64,000 nt of DNA from Pseudophaeomoniella oleicola (Eukaryota > Ascomycota > Eurotiomycetes > Phaeomoniellales > Phaeomoniellaceae): the NCBI GenBank assembly GCA_003868215.1, contig QWDQ01000007.1, positions 434,001 to 498,000 of the forward strand, written 5' to 3'. The position numbers and the translations under genes were made by a program. Each line of letters begins with the position of its first letter. Within the stretch, counting starts at the first letter, position 1. The notes beneath the pieces are model-generated. The model was not told where the DNA came from. It saw only the letters and a program-made list of their open reading frames with translations, and made no database searches. Positions 55,718 to 64,000 of this stretch are shown here, piece after piece.

Positions 55718-57535
55718 TCAACCAGCGTGTTCTACAATCTCGCTCACGAGCTTGCCGTCCTTGACTATCGTACGGATCTGCTCCGGTAGAGGGCATTCCT
55801 TGTCATCACCACCGTCATCTGAAGGAGGGAGGACGACGTTTACGGCGGTGCATTTGCTGGTAAACACCTCGGTTGCTAGACTCTTCGGGGAGAGGTAGAT
55901 TTGAGCTCCGTCGACTTGATCCAAGAGGATGGTGGGAAGGACACCGTCGACCTGGACCTGGAACTTGGGGGCTTTGATGACATCGAGACTGGAGACCAGT
56001 GAGTCAATCATGATTGACAATCCAGTGCAATTATCAATAGATATCGCGTTCGCCTTCCCATTGACTTTGATTATGGATTTGTTGCAGCGATTTATGAGGA
56101 TACTGTGAGAGATCTCGGCATCGATCTCGACGATGTCGGTTCCCGTGTTTTCAAAGTTTTCAACAAGCCACTTCGTTCCATCGAGCTCCTTCTTTGGCGG
56201 TTTCTTGGTTCGCATGCTCTCTGGCTTTGGCTTCTTAGATGGTATCGGTGATTTCCCCCGTGACGCGGTCGACGACACTGAGCTACTTCGCTCCGGTACA
56301 ACAGAGCCAGCTCTTAATGAGGGATTCTTGTGTGTCATTTCCGACTTGTCTACCTTCCGTAGACTAGAAGTGATAGCAGATCCCTGATTTATCTGGTCGA
56401 AAACCGCAGCTATATCTCCGCCTTTCGGCGCACTAGCGGGAGGTGGAGGTGGAGGCGGTGGCGCACCAGTGTTGTCAAAAGTCGGCAAAGGTGGTGGAGG
56501 AGGAGGAGGCGGAGGAGCGCCACCGGCTGCGGGTGCAGCTTTGCCGGTCTTTATTTGCTTAAGAGCTTCCAGAGCATCGACGCCATCTTTGTTGTTCCAC
56601 ATCAACCCCGTGTTGTGGTATTCTTTGACGTATGCTATCAGTTTACGGAAGATCTTATAGAACGCTTGGATATAATCGACGTGTTTTTGATTCCTGTAAC
56701 GATGGTCAGCAAGACTCGTCCCCTCGAAGGCTTACTGTGCTCACTTCTCCTTGTATTCTTTGAGAACCCTGTTTCCGTAGAATTGCGCACCGCCGAAGAT
56801 GTCACCTAAGAAGTCTGCTGGCCTCTTCTCCACAATCCAACCCAATCCGACAACCCCTTCGGAAACGGCGCTCAGATGAGGGAAGTATGGAGAGGCCCTG
56901 TTAGCTTCTCTTTGACTGTCAACCGCCCCTGTAGCGTGGTGGAGATCCGTCAGGAGTTCCTGTTGTTCGCTCGGCTGCTTGGATTTCGTGGCTACCAGAA
57001 GGTAGATACGCTCTGCCTCAAATGCTTCGAGGAATGCTTTAGCCTATTCAAAGCTGGAGGTTAGCCCCGACCTGGCGAAATCCAATGCATGCTCAAACCT
57101 GATCTGCTAAGAGAGGGTCTATCTTTTCGCTGGCTGTAACGAATGCGCCGACATCCTCTGCAATAATCTGGTCGAACTCTTCGATCGAGCGTGGTAGTGG
57201 CTCAGGTGCTGGTTCAGCTTCAGGAGCTGCTGCTGCTGTAGCTTCTGATGCTGCTGCCGTTGCCTGATTTATAGCATCAACTTTGTCCGTGTGCGTCGAG
57301 TCCATAGAGATAGCCATATCCTCCAGCCTCGAGGTGGCAGCTTCTAGCCTGACCCAAATAATTGTCAGCTTGGTCCTTATGGTAGGGCATAATGCCATGA
57401 TGTCGTTCGAGTCTTGTTGCGCCTTTACGCATAATGCAACGGAAGGGACCATCATTCAGGTCATATCTAAAAGACATACCGTTTAATCAGGGTCACCAAA
57501 TTATTCATCCCGCTCGGAGCTGTGGGGGACGCCAT
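55718..57535 (-). CDS. SRV2: Adenylyl cyclase-associated protein (CAP/Srv2)
   Basis: Binds actin monomers, speeds cofilin-driven filament turnover and couples to adenylyl cyclase/Ras signalling. Four exons (57535-57480, 57348-57099, 57043-56745, 56693-55718) give 526 aa with exact junctions. The N-terminal helix that binds cyclase is RLEAATSRLEDMAI. The helical folded domain (about 95-250) contains FPHLSAVSEGVVGLGWI and ADFLGDIFGGAQFYGNRVLK. Two proline runs (about 260-285; up to nine Pro in a row) are profilin/SH3-type sites. The C-terminal beta-helical CARP domain (about 380-520) shows KWLVENFENTG, SILINRCNKSIIKVNGKANA, and VDGAQIYLSPKSL. The end IVKDGKLVSEIVEHAG is typical. Confidence 0.97.
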
Positions 57536-58138
57536 GATTGCAGCCTGGTAAACGAGATGCACAGAAGCTTAACGAATGCGTATGTAGTGAATGCCGTTGC
57601 AGGGAGACAACGTATACGTCTGGGAGTGTTGCACAGCAGTGTATCCAAAGCCTAAGGCGCAAGATACAGGAAGCTTCGAGGACGATAACGAGCGCTGAGC
57701 GTAGTGATACTGTTGCCTAGCTAGCTCCAGGTACATGTACGTGAGGTTGAGGTAGGTGTATGTATGGTGGTATATGGACAAATAGTGTACTAACTTATGG
57801 CGAGGCGAGGAAAGGAGTTCCGCGTTAAGCTTGCCCCTGTTCCGCATCACCTAAGTTTACTATGTATTATTTACTACGGTAACGTAACGTAAGTTAGAAG
57901 CAATCGACGACCATCCCTGATAAGGAAATGCCCCATCCCCACCGACTCATCGATCTACGTCTACGTCAACTCAGTGCAACTCGTCCGATGAACCGGAACA
58001 GCGACTGTATTGTACATATGATTCTTTTTATATATATTGCTAGGCATTTTTGGCTTTCTTGAGTGGTTGTCAGTTCCAGCGCAGAGACGTCTTCTACGCT
58101 TGCTTTTCTTTGTCGGGTCCAGAATCCAAGCTCGCAGA
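57536..58138. promoter_or_regulatory. Divergent promoter region of CAP and the MAK32-like gene
   Basis: About 600 bp between oppositely directed start codons, so it should hold both promoters. A short AACGTAACGTAA duplication lies near 57879-57891. No ORF with a domain is seen. Confidence 0.5.
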
Positions 58139-59419
58139 ATGGATGCTTTTCTTGATATTTCACACCCCGTCGATGTATGTACGTTTGGGTTATTTATAAT
58201 AGGTAACAATATGACGAGATGACAGGCTCACTGGCATTTGACTAAAAGCATGATCAGATGAGATTGACTACGTGCACAGCAAAGGCAGCAAGCTCCTCAT
58301 CATCGGTGGAGCTGGCACTTATGTTGCCTTGGGCGCTCGCCTCGCTGCTGGTGCAGAAAATGCCAAATCCGTTGGATGGATAGTCGACGTGGGTTCTGAT
58401 TTTCCACCAGACTTCAGGAGTACCCTGGAATCATGGAATACTCGTTGCCTATTCCGATTAGATACATCACGCCTGACTACTCGTGCCTGGAATGGCTATG
58501 ATGAGAACGAAAAAAGAGGTAGGCGTTCGGTGTTAAACCGATATTCAACGGCACGCTGATTCGGCTATTCTATTCAGCTTTCAAGTATTTGACCCCGAAG
58601 GTCCGTCTGGAGGCTGGTTCTTTACCGTTATCGCATCTCTATGCGAACGTTTTTCACATGGTCTGCTCTGGTGCTCGCTGCAAACAGATAGTTACAGAGA
58701 TTCTAGAGAGAAGGGAACGTGAGGCCGCCGTTCATGAGGGTGCTCCTTCTCATAGACCCTTGTTCGTTTGGGAACCGATACCTGATTTGTGCGTACCGAG
58801 CGAACTAGATTCCTTCTGGGAAGCTTGTCGTCTTGTTGATGTGGTTAGCCCAAACGAGAGCGAACTTTTTGGGTATTTCCAAGGGACCAGCATGACCGAT
58901 CAGATCAAAGATTCCAATGTGACGATCGTGGAGGAAGTCATGAGAACAGGTATAGGTCCTGATGGGGCGGGCTCTCTCATCGTCCGAACGGGTAGTAGAG
59001 GATGCACGGCATTTACACCTGATGGTAATATACAGTTACGGCCCTATTTCATACCAACAGATCATGGGGCGTCGAATGAGCGCGTGGTAGATCCCACTGG
59101 GGGAGGCAACACGTTCCTTGGCGGCTTTTGTAAGGGGCTCGTGGGGAAGAGCAAGCCCTCGGAGCACCAGCTCCTTAGCTGGATCACTGACGACGCCGAT
59201 TATGAGTCAGAATTGATACCGGTGAGGAGAAAACGACGAACAGTGGCTGCATTGGTATTCGCCAACGTAGCCGCCAGTTTCGCCATTGAGCAGCAAGGTA
59301 TGCCTCGTCTGTCACAATTTGACGAGAAGGAACTGTGGAACGGCGAGGACTTCGAAAGCCGGGTCAATGAATACGTCACACGTGAAAAGAGCCATATTCT
59401 AGGTCAGAAATTTTTGTAA
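58139..59419 (+). CDS. PfkB-fold protein, MAK32-like
   Basis: Three exons (58139-58202, 58258-58518, 58578-59419) give 388 aa. The ribokinase/PfkB fold is visible from VCTFGLFIIDEIDY and GGAGTYVALGARLA (about 13-55) through SLIVRTGSRGCTAF (about 240-255) to the C-terminal signature VVDPTGGGNTFLGGF (about 278-292). In active sugar kinases that signature reads D-T-x-G-A-G-D, where the last Asp is the catalytic base; here it is Asn (about residue 286). GGN at this place is, as I recall, a feature of the MAK32 group. Yeast Mak32 is known for keeping the L-A double-stranded RNA virus stable; its biochemical activity is unclear. Lacking the Asp, this protein may be a non-catalytic sugar- or nucleotide-binding protein. 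Confidence 0.88.
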
Positions 59420-59524
59420 TGTAAACATCTTCGATATCATTGGTATTTTGTAGCACAGAGGAAATGTACAGCTCGTGCCTTGTAGTGAACGCCAGACCCA
59501 TGCTCCATGTAAATCGCGCTGAAT

Positions 59525-59899
59525 TTAAGATGCCTCTTTCTTCTCTTTCTTTGCTTTCTCGTACTCGATGATCTGCCTGGACCAGCTGATTTATGGTTAG
59601 CTAGGATCTGTATGATGAGGGCGGGGTGACATTACTATCTGCTAGGGAAGAACCGCCCTTCTTCTGGCATCTTGTACCTTACTTCCCTTTCTGCACTCAA
59701 CTTCCAAGCTCCTGCCGTGATTCCCAAGCACACGGCGAGAACAATAGCGGTGTTGGCTTTCCAATTGGCAGGTTGGCCGTACCAACCACCAGCTGGCGAC
59801 CAAACGTGCTTGGGATAGCTGGAGGTGCGTCAGTGACTTCACTCAAAACTGTGGAATAGAGGGATCTGTCGCTCACGGTATCTTTCCTCCGCCGCCCAT
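59525..59899 (-). CDS. 88-aa single-pass membrane protein, probably mitochondrial
   Basis: Three small exons (59899-59877, 59818-59636, 59585-59525) give 88 aa. The junctions close exactly: AAG ATA CC joins C TAT CCC, and AGA TA joins C TGG TCC. Introns are 58 and 50 nt, the second with an AGCTAAC branch site. The protein starts MGGGGKIPYPKHVWSPAGGW, has one membrane helix (TAIVLAVCLGITAGAWKL, about 31-48), then VRYKMPEEGRFFPSRYWSRQ and a Lys/Glu-rich tail. I recall this MGGGGKIPYPKxVWxPxGGW start as conserved in filamentous fungi. The Lys/Arg/aromatic layout resembles accessory subunits of the respiratory chain (complex I type), but I cannot name it. It is head-to-head with mL44. A longer frame upstream to 60220 stays open, but the conserved start favours 59899. 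Confidence 0.82.
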
Positions 59900-60218
59900 T
59901 TTGAGAGTGTTCTTTGTTGTGAGGTTTTTGAGGTAATGCGATGCTGATGGCTTGACGTCCTCTTTGTGAAGGAAGGTTGTGAGCCTCCGCGGTGATTGAG
60001 TCGCTAATGCCGGAATGCCCGATCGGGAATGGTCGGTTTGTACGGTGGACCGTTCACACGACTTAGACACGAAAGTTTTCCCTAAGAGCATTGCGAGCAT
60101 TAGAACGAACATTTGAAGCGTTGATGCAGTAGAAAGTCGACGTCTTCGCCAACGTTCAACAACCTTTTTTGCTGATTCTCCAGGGTTAGCCATACCATTC
60201 TCAAGTCGTGGCGTCCTC
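59900..60218. promoter_or_regulatory. Shared divergent promoter of the 88-aa gene and mL44
   Basis: 319 bp separate the two opposite start codons, nearly the same spacing as the FMC1/mL61 pair. It is likely to drive two mitochondrial genes together. No specific element could be assigned. Confidence 0.5.
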
Positions 60219-61427
60219 ATGAGAGCAGCAAAGCTCCTAAGATGGAGCGGTTCAGTTCAGTCTCCTCGAATAAGACCTCATGTTAGCATCCAGCGTTTTC
60301 CGATCTCCTTTCGACAGCAATCAACTGCGTCTGCATCTTTACAATCCAGTCAGGAAAATGATGTGTTTGTCGAAAACTCCCCCGATACCTCAGACAACCT
60401 GACGACACCATCTCAATATACACCTTTCGACCTTCCATCACCTCCTATTCAGGCCGCTGCGCACTCCGCAAAACTTTCAGCTCTCCATGCCCGACTCTCA
60501 TTATCCAAACGATTACCCTTAGAGACACTTGCACGAACACTGGTCGATTCTTCCGCGGATCCGTCGCCGCGATTTAATAACAGGCCTTTGGCCTCTCTGG
60601 GCGGTGACCTCCTCGCCTACTATGCTTCAGAATACATTCTCTCCAGATATCCCCGCCTGCCTATGGCCGTAGTATATGCCGCCATGTGGGCTTACGTCGG
60701 GCCAAAGGCTCTCATGACAATCACGAATGAATGGGGGGTGGAATCTGCAGCAGTTCCAGGGGGTGAGGTTGACCCAGGGTTTCTGCAATTTAAGAGGGTA
60801 CCAAGAGGTGCCGATTTAGATGAGGCCCCGGCACCACTCAGTGGTCCAAGAGCGAAAGCAGCACAAAATGGAGTTAGAGTCGGCCTGAGCTCCCGCAGTG
60901 TTTACGATGACGAGTTTGGGGAGTTTAAGAAGGACGAGAACGCTCCTTCGGACTCCGTCAGCCAAGGTGTCACAGCGGAGCGTGCGAGCACGAACTTTGT
61001 GCGCGCATTGATAGCAGCGATACATCTACATGGTGGCAGGCCAGCGGCGAAGCAATTTTTCAAGGATCATTTCATGTCAAGACAGCTGAACATGGCCAAC
61101 TTATTTAGTTTCAAGATGCCGACCCGTGATCTCAGTCGGTTATGCGCAAGAGAGGGATTTCAGCCTCCAGTTGCAAGGTTGGTCTCCGAGACAGGTAGAA
61201 AGTCGCGTCATCCCGTCTTCATTGTCGGTGTCTATTCGGGGAAGGAGAAGCTAGGTGAAGGTGCAGGGTCGAGCTTGGACGAAGCAAGGCTCAGAGCATC
61301 TATATCAGCACTTAAGGGTTGGTATCTATACAGCCCATTGGATCTGAGACTGCCATCCGATACAGAGGATGACGGTGCGAAATCATGGCAACCGTCCCTG
61401 GTCGATGTTGGTGAGATTATCGGGTGA
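60219..61427 (+). CDS. Mitochondrial large-subunit ribosomal protein mL44 (MRPL3-like)
   Basis: A single exon encodes 402 aa. The first 35 residues are Arg/Ser-rich with no acidic residue (MRAAKLLRWSGSVQSPRIR), a mitochondrial presequence. The RNase III-like region covers about 85-250 (LSALHARLSLSKRLPLETLA, NRPLASLGGDLLAYYASEYI), but without the acidic catalytic signature of true RNase III, as expected for mL44. A dsRBD-like region follows at about 310-395 (HPVFIVGVYSGKEKLGEGAG, SSLDEARLRASISALKGWYL). This domain pair and length match fungal MRPL3. The ATG overlaps, on the other strand, an ATG of the upstream open frame of the 88-aa gene. Confidence 0.93.
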   Translation: MRAAKLLRWSGSVQSPRIRPHVSIQRFPISFRQQSTASASLQSSQENDVFVENSPDTSDNLTTPSQYTPFDLPSPPIQAAAHSAKLSALHARLSLSKRLPLETLARTLVDSSADPSPRFNNRPLASLGGDLLAYYASEYILSRYPRLPMAVVYAAMWAYVGPKALMTITNEWGVESAAVPGGEVDPGFLQFKRVPRGADLDEAPAPLSGPRAKAAQNGVRVGLSSRSVYDDEFGEFKKDENAPSDSVSQGVTAERASTNFVRALIAAIHLHGGRPAAKQFFKDHFMSRQLNMANLFSFKMPTRDLSRLCAREGFQPPVARLVSETGRKSRHPVFIVGVYSGKEKLGEGAGSSLDEARLRASISALKGWYLYSPLDLRLPSDTEDDGAKSWQPSLVDVGEIIG

Positions 61428-62027
61428 GCGAAATGGCTCACCTTGCGACATTTTTGTATCATATGCCACTTTTACCCTCTTCTGCTCTGTGTTACGTAGA
61501 GATCAGGATTACCCTGGGTTTTCCCTCTTCATCTCCTGGGTCTGGGCATATACGTGGTGTCTGTCTGTCTGTCTGTCTGTCTGTCTTGTAACTGGAAATT
61601 CGTTCATGTAAAGACGTTAGAAATCTAGCCCAGGTAGTAAGGGAAAAAGGAGTTCACACACAGTATCTTCCTTTTGCTGGATAGCTATTGATTACTCTTT
61701 GTTTCCTGTCGTTGATCACTCGTAGGTGTATCCTTGTGATTAGAACTAAATAAGGTGTAGAGTATAGTACTACCGCTGTAGCGCGACAACGCCGCATTGC
61801 GTGTTCTCCTGCGGAATAATAGTAATTATTTTGGCGCAGAATGGGTTCGAGACTATCCACACAAAACACACCTACTACACACCTACATTACATAACAGAG
61901 CTACAGGAACGAGGCACAAGGCGAGGAGGACTCAGTATCGAAGGTCATACATGCATGGTTTGTTCGGGCTATATAAAGAGCATGAGAATCCCAAGAAAAG
62001 TGGAAAGCACACCCGCTGGTTTAGTTT
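61428..62027. other. Convergent 3' region
   Basis: 600 bp between converging genes. It includes a (CTGT)n microsatellite at about 61558-61585. No ORF with a domain is present; it should contain both 3' UTRs. Confidence 0.5.
61558..61585. repeat. (CTGT)n microsatellite
   Basis: About seven tetranucleotide units in the mL44 3' region. Confidence 0.95.
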
Positions 62028-63023
62028 TCATTCCTTTTCGACTACAACGATGTCATCAGATTCATGAGATGGGGTACTCCTTGTCGTCGGGGAGTCGGGT
62101 GGTGCAATATCTGACCCTTCTTCACCACCCGAGGGAGGTTGGTCTGAGGCGCAGGTGGGCACGGCAGGAGGGGGTGCGGTCTGAATCGTGATTCTTCCGC
62201 TATGGGGCTCGTCCTGCGCTTTGCAATAATCGGCCCAGAGGACCTGGATGGTCTTCCCGGGGCCGAAGAGTGCTTCCCAGAACCCCTTGCTTTCATCGTA
62301 GCGTGCTGTGCGTAGTGCGTCGTTGATCCCGCCCACCGTACCTACGCCGTAGATTTCTTCAAGCCAGTCCAAGAAGAATGCGGTTTGTTGATAGCCGGCG
62401 TCCCACTTGTCGCCCCTGCTGCGTCTGCCCTTGTCTCCGAACCAGTGCGGAGGGCCGAGACTTGCCTTCAGGCGGACGAAGTCGGCGATGCCTTCGATCA
62501 AGCCGCCAGGTGCCGCACCCTCACCGTTGTATTGATAGCAGTGTACCATCTCGTGGGTAATGACGCCGATGATCTCGTGACGGCGACGATTCGAGTCATT
62601 GGTGCAGTTGTTCAGATAGTCAAGACTAATATGGATCTCCTTGTGAGAAGAGTCGATGTCCATACCTGTTGTGTAGGCGACACCACCCATCGGACGGAAA
62701 ATTACAGTTACTGAACGGGTTGCTGGTAGTTGAAACTTGAGCTTCTTGTCGGTCGAAGAATAGGAAGGATGTGAGAGATAAAGATATTTACGAATTGCAG
62801 CGAGGGCATTGGGGAGGACCTTCGCTCCATCAACCAGATTCAGGAATTGCGAGGAAGCAGGATGTGACAGATCGTTGAGATGGAGACGGAAGAGAGGTGT
62901 CGGCTCGTTCGAAAAAGCCTCTTGCTCATCGACTGCAATACCCCCCTGCGACTCTCGAGCAGATCCGGGAGAGCGACCAAGAGAATGGGGCAAGGGGGTT
63001 GGTGCAGGATTTGCTCCCAACAT
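62028..63023 (-). CDS. BSP-type (plant basic secretory protein-like) metallopeptidase
   Basis: A single exon encodes 331 aa. The zinc-peptidase motif HEMVHCYQY sits at residues 157-165, and the downstream GLIEGIADFVRLKA (about 174-187) carries the conserved Glu/Asp of the BSP family. Other family blocks are VAYTTGMDIDSSHKEIHISL (about 115-134) and KWDAGYQQTAFFLDWLEE (about 210-228). BSPs are known in plants (some pathogenesis-related) and are scattered in fungi and bacteria. No signal peptide is seen at this start, unlike the plant proteins, so this form may be cytosolic unless an upstream exon exists. The C-terminus after about 285 is Pro/Ser-rich and probably disordered. Substrates unknown. 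Confidence 0.88.
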   Translation of the reverse strand: MLGANPAPTPLPHSLGRSPGSARESQGGIAVDEQEAFSNEPTPLFRLHLNDLSHPASSQFLNLVDGAKVLPNALAAIRKYLYLSHPSYSSTDKKLKFQLPATRSVTVIFRPMGGVAYTTGMDIDSSHKEIHISLDYLNNCTNDSNRRRHEIIGVITHEMVHCYQYNGEGAAPGGLIEGIADFVRLKASLGPPHWFGDKGRRSRGDKWDAGYQQTAFFLDWLEEIYGVGTVGGINDALRTARYDESKGFWEALFGPGKTIQVLWADYCKAQDEPHSGRITIQTAPPPAVPTCASDQPPSGGEEGSDIAPPDSPTTRSTPSHESDDIVVVEKE

Positions 63024-64000
63024 GCTGTCCTTGGAGGACGAGCACGGTGATGAAGGACTAGCGAATGGACAATATCCAGATATTAGACGGATATCTAGCT
63101 TAGATGAAATGACCTATGATGTCCAGAATCGGCAAAGTCAACAGAGTCGGAGTCCGTGAGCACAACGATGGACGCCACGTCAAGAGGCGAGCAATGCCAG
63201 AGATGGTCCAAGGTGAAGGGAAGTACAACGATCTAGAGCCTCCGAATTCCAAGAGAAAGAAGAACCAGGCTATCAGAGCCCGAGAAACTATGCTGTAGGC
63301 AGCTGAACAGATAGTCGCCGTCCTGTCAAGGGACCACACAGGAACCAATTGGTCAATCCAAGAAGCTGTGCAAGAGCGGCGTGGGAGCACTTTTAAGGAC
63401 ATGCAACCGACGAAGAGGTCAATCCGATATATCTCCTGTAGCACAGCGATAGATTGCAGCACGAAGAGGTCAAGGATGATCTGGCAACGTCTCTACAAAA
63501 CCCGTAAGGTCGATTACTCATGAGAATAATGTGTGTTGCGTTGACTGGTTGCAGTATCCCTTACCTGGCTCCCCTGACTTGGCGCTTGATCCGATGCGTT
63601 GTCTTGGCATCGCTTATCGGGGAATCGATAGTCCGCATTCTTGATCGTCAACAATAGCCGAGATAGCCACACCATGCCCAAAACGGCATGTGACAAGGGC
63701 TGTATGGATGGGGCACATGACGGTCAACAAGGATCTTCAAGGCGATCGGCTTGTGCAACCAGCTTTCTGCATATTTGAGCGTCCTGCACAGCCCTAGCTA
63801 TAACTTCATCTTCCGGTGTTTTGGTTCGTGATGTCTGCTCTGCTGCTTGTAAACACAACGCAATCCCAGCTTCACAACCCACACATCGGCCCAATTGGCT
63901 TCAAAACCCAACAGAACACCATTACTGCCTTAAAACCTGGTAAAAGATGTTGATGACTCTCTTGAATCAGCTCAAAGTACTCAATATCAAATCTGTAATT
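63024..64000. other. Right edge, no gene seen
   Basis: The first part should contain the BSP gene promoter. Several frames of 60-120 codons overlap on both strands, without domains or good splice sites. The last 150 bp have C/A-rich blocks that may belong to the leader of a gene beyond the window. Confidence 0.4.

Noticed and set aside
59900-60220. N-terminal extension of the 88-aa protein up to an ATG at 60220
   Set aside because: The frame is open but would use the shared promoter region as coding sequence, and the conserved family start is MGGGGKIP at 59899.
1-64000. CRISPR array, prokaryotic operon, integrated virus-like element or transposon
   Set aside because: The DNA is plainly fungal nuclear. 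No regularly spaced direct repeats, long terminal repeats, integrase, reverse transcriptase, capsid or transposase domains were seen.
1-64000. Secondary-metabolite, effector or fungal immunity (NLR/HET) cluster
   Set aside because: No PKS, NRPS, terpene cyclase, HET, NACHT or STAND domain is present. The genes are mostly conserved housekeeping functions with unrelated roles.
1-64000. tRNA or other structured RNA genes
   Set aside because: Intergenic regions were scanned for T-loop-like GGTTCGA-type boxes with a paired A box; none formed a convincing cloverleaf. A covariance-model search would be needed to exclude small RNAs.

Overview
The window is nuclear DNA from a filamentous ascomycete (Pezizomycotina). 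Evidence: short spliceosomal introns (about 40-280 nt) with GTAAGT/GTATGT-type donors and CTAAC/CTGAC branch sites close to the acceptor, genes spaced 0.3-2 kb apart on both strands, and typical fungal products (PAB1, TFB1, epsin, CAP/Srv2, TMEM115-like, MAK32-like). Several protein sequences feel closer to Leotiomycetes or Sordariomycetes than to yeasts, but the class is not settled from sequence alone. Splice sites were read by eye: models were kept where the reading frame closes exactly across junctions.

Layout. 0-4 kb: a small secreted helical protein (minus), a gene-poor stretch with one doubtful ORF, and a tiny two-exon gene (plus). 4.2-9.6 kb: PAB1 (poly(A)-binding protein) and TFB1 (TFIIH p62), both minus. 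10.6-16.7 kb: an unknown 210-aa protein, FMC1 and mL61/MRP49 as a divergent mitochondrial pair, and epsin. 17.7-25.9 kb: a 968-aa HMG-box factor, an SGNH/GDSL esterase and a TMEM115-like rhomboid-fold protein, all minus. 27.6-37.3 kb: a SIF2/TBL1-type LisH-WD40 protein, a coiled-coil protein of unknown function divergent from TRP2 (anthranilate synthase I), an unknown four-exon gene, and ribosomal eL15. 38.2-44.4 kb: a HUL4-type HECT ligase convergent with a seven-exon zinc polyol/alcohol dehydrogenase. 44.4-55.7 kb: two gene-poor stretches (about 4.5 and 4.0 kb) around a small dsRBD-like ORF and the mitochondrial calcium uniporter MCU. 55.7-64 kb: CAP/Srv2, a MAK32-like PfkB protein, an 88-aa single-pass protein built from three short exons, mL44/MRPL3, and a BSP-type metallopeptidase.

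This is mainly a housekeeping region. Mitochondrial functions recur (FMC1, mL61, mL44, MCU, probably the 88-aa protein), and two pairs of these genes share divergent promoters of about 320-330 bp. Other genes serve mRNA translation and transcription (PAB1, TFB1, eL15, SIF2-like, HMG) and actin/endocytosis (epsin, CAP). I found no CRISPR array, tRNA, rRNA, intact transposon, virus-like element or secondary-metabolite cluster, and no clearly new multi-gene system. The most unusual points are an in-frame stop-free intron that would add a hydrophobic segment to the first secreted protein, a MAK32-like protein whose PfkB catalytic Asp is Asn, an acidic insertion inside RRM4 of PAB1, 16-17 nt micro-exons, and small genes easily missed by ORF calling.
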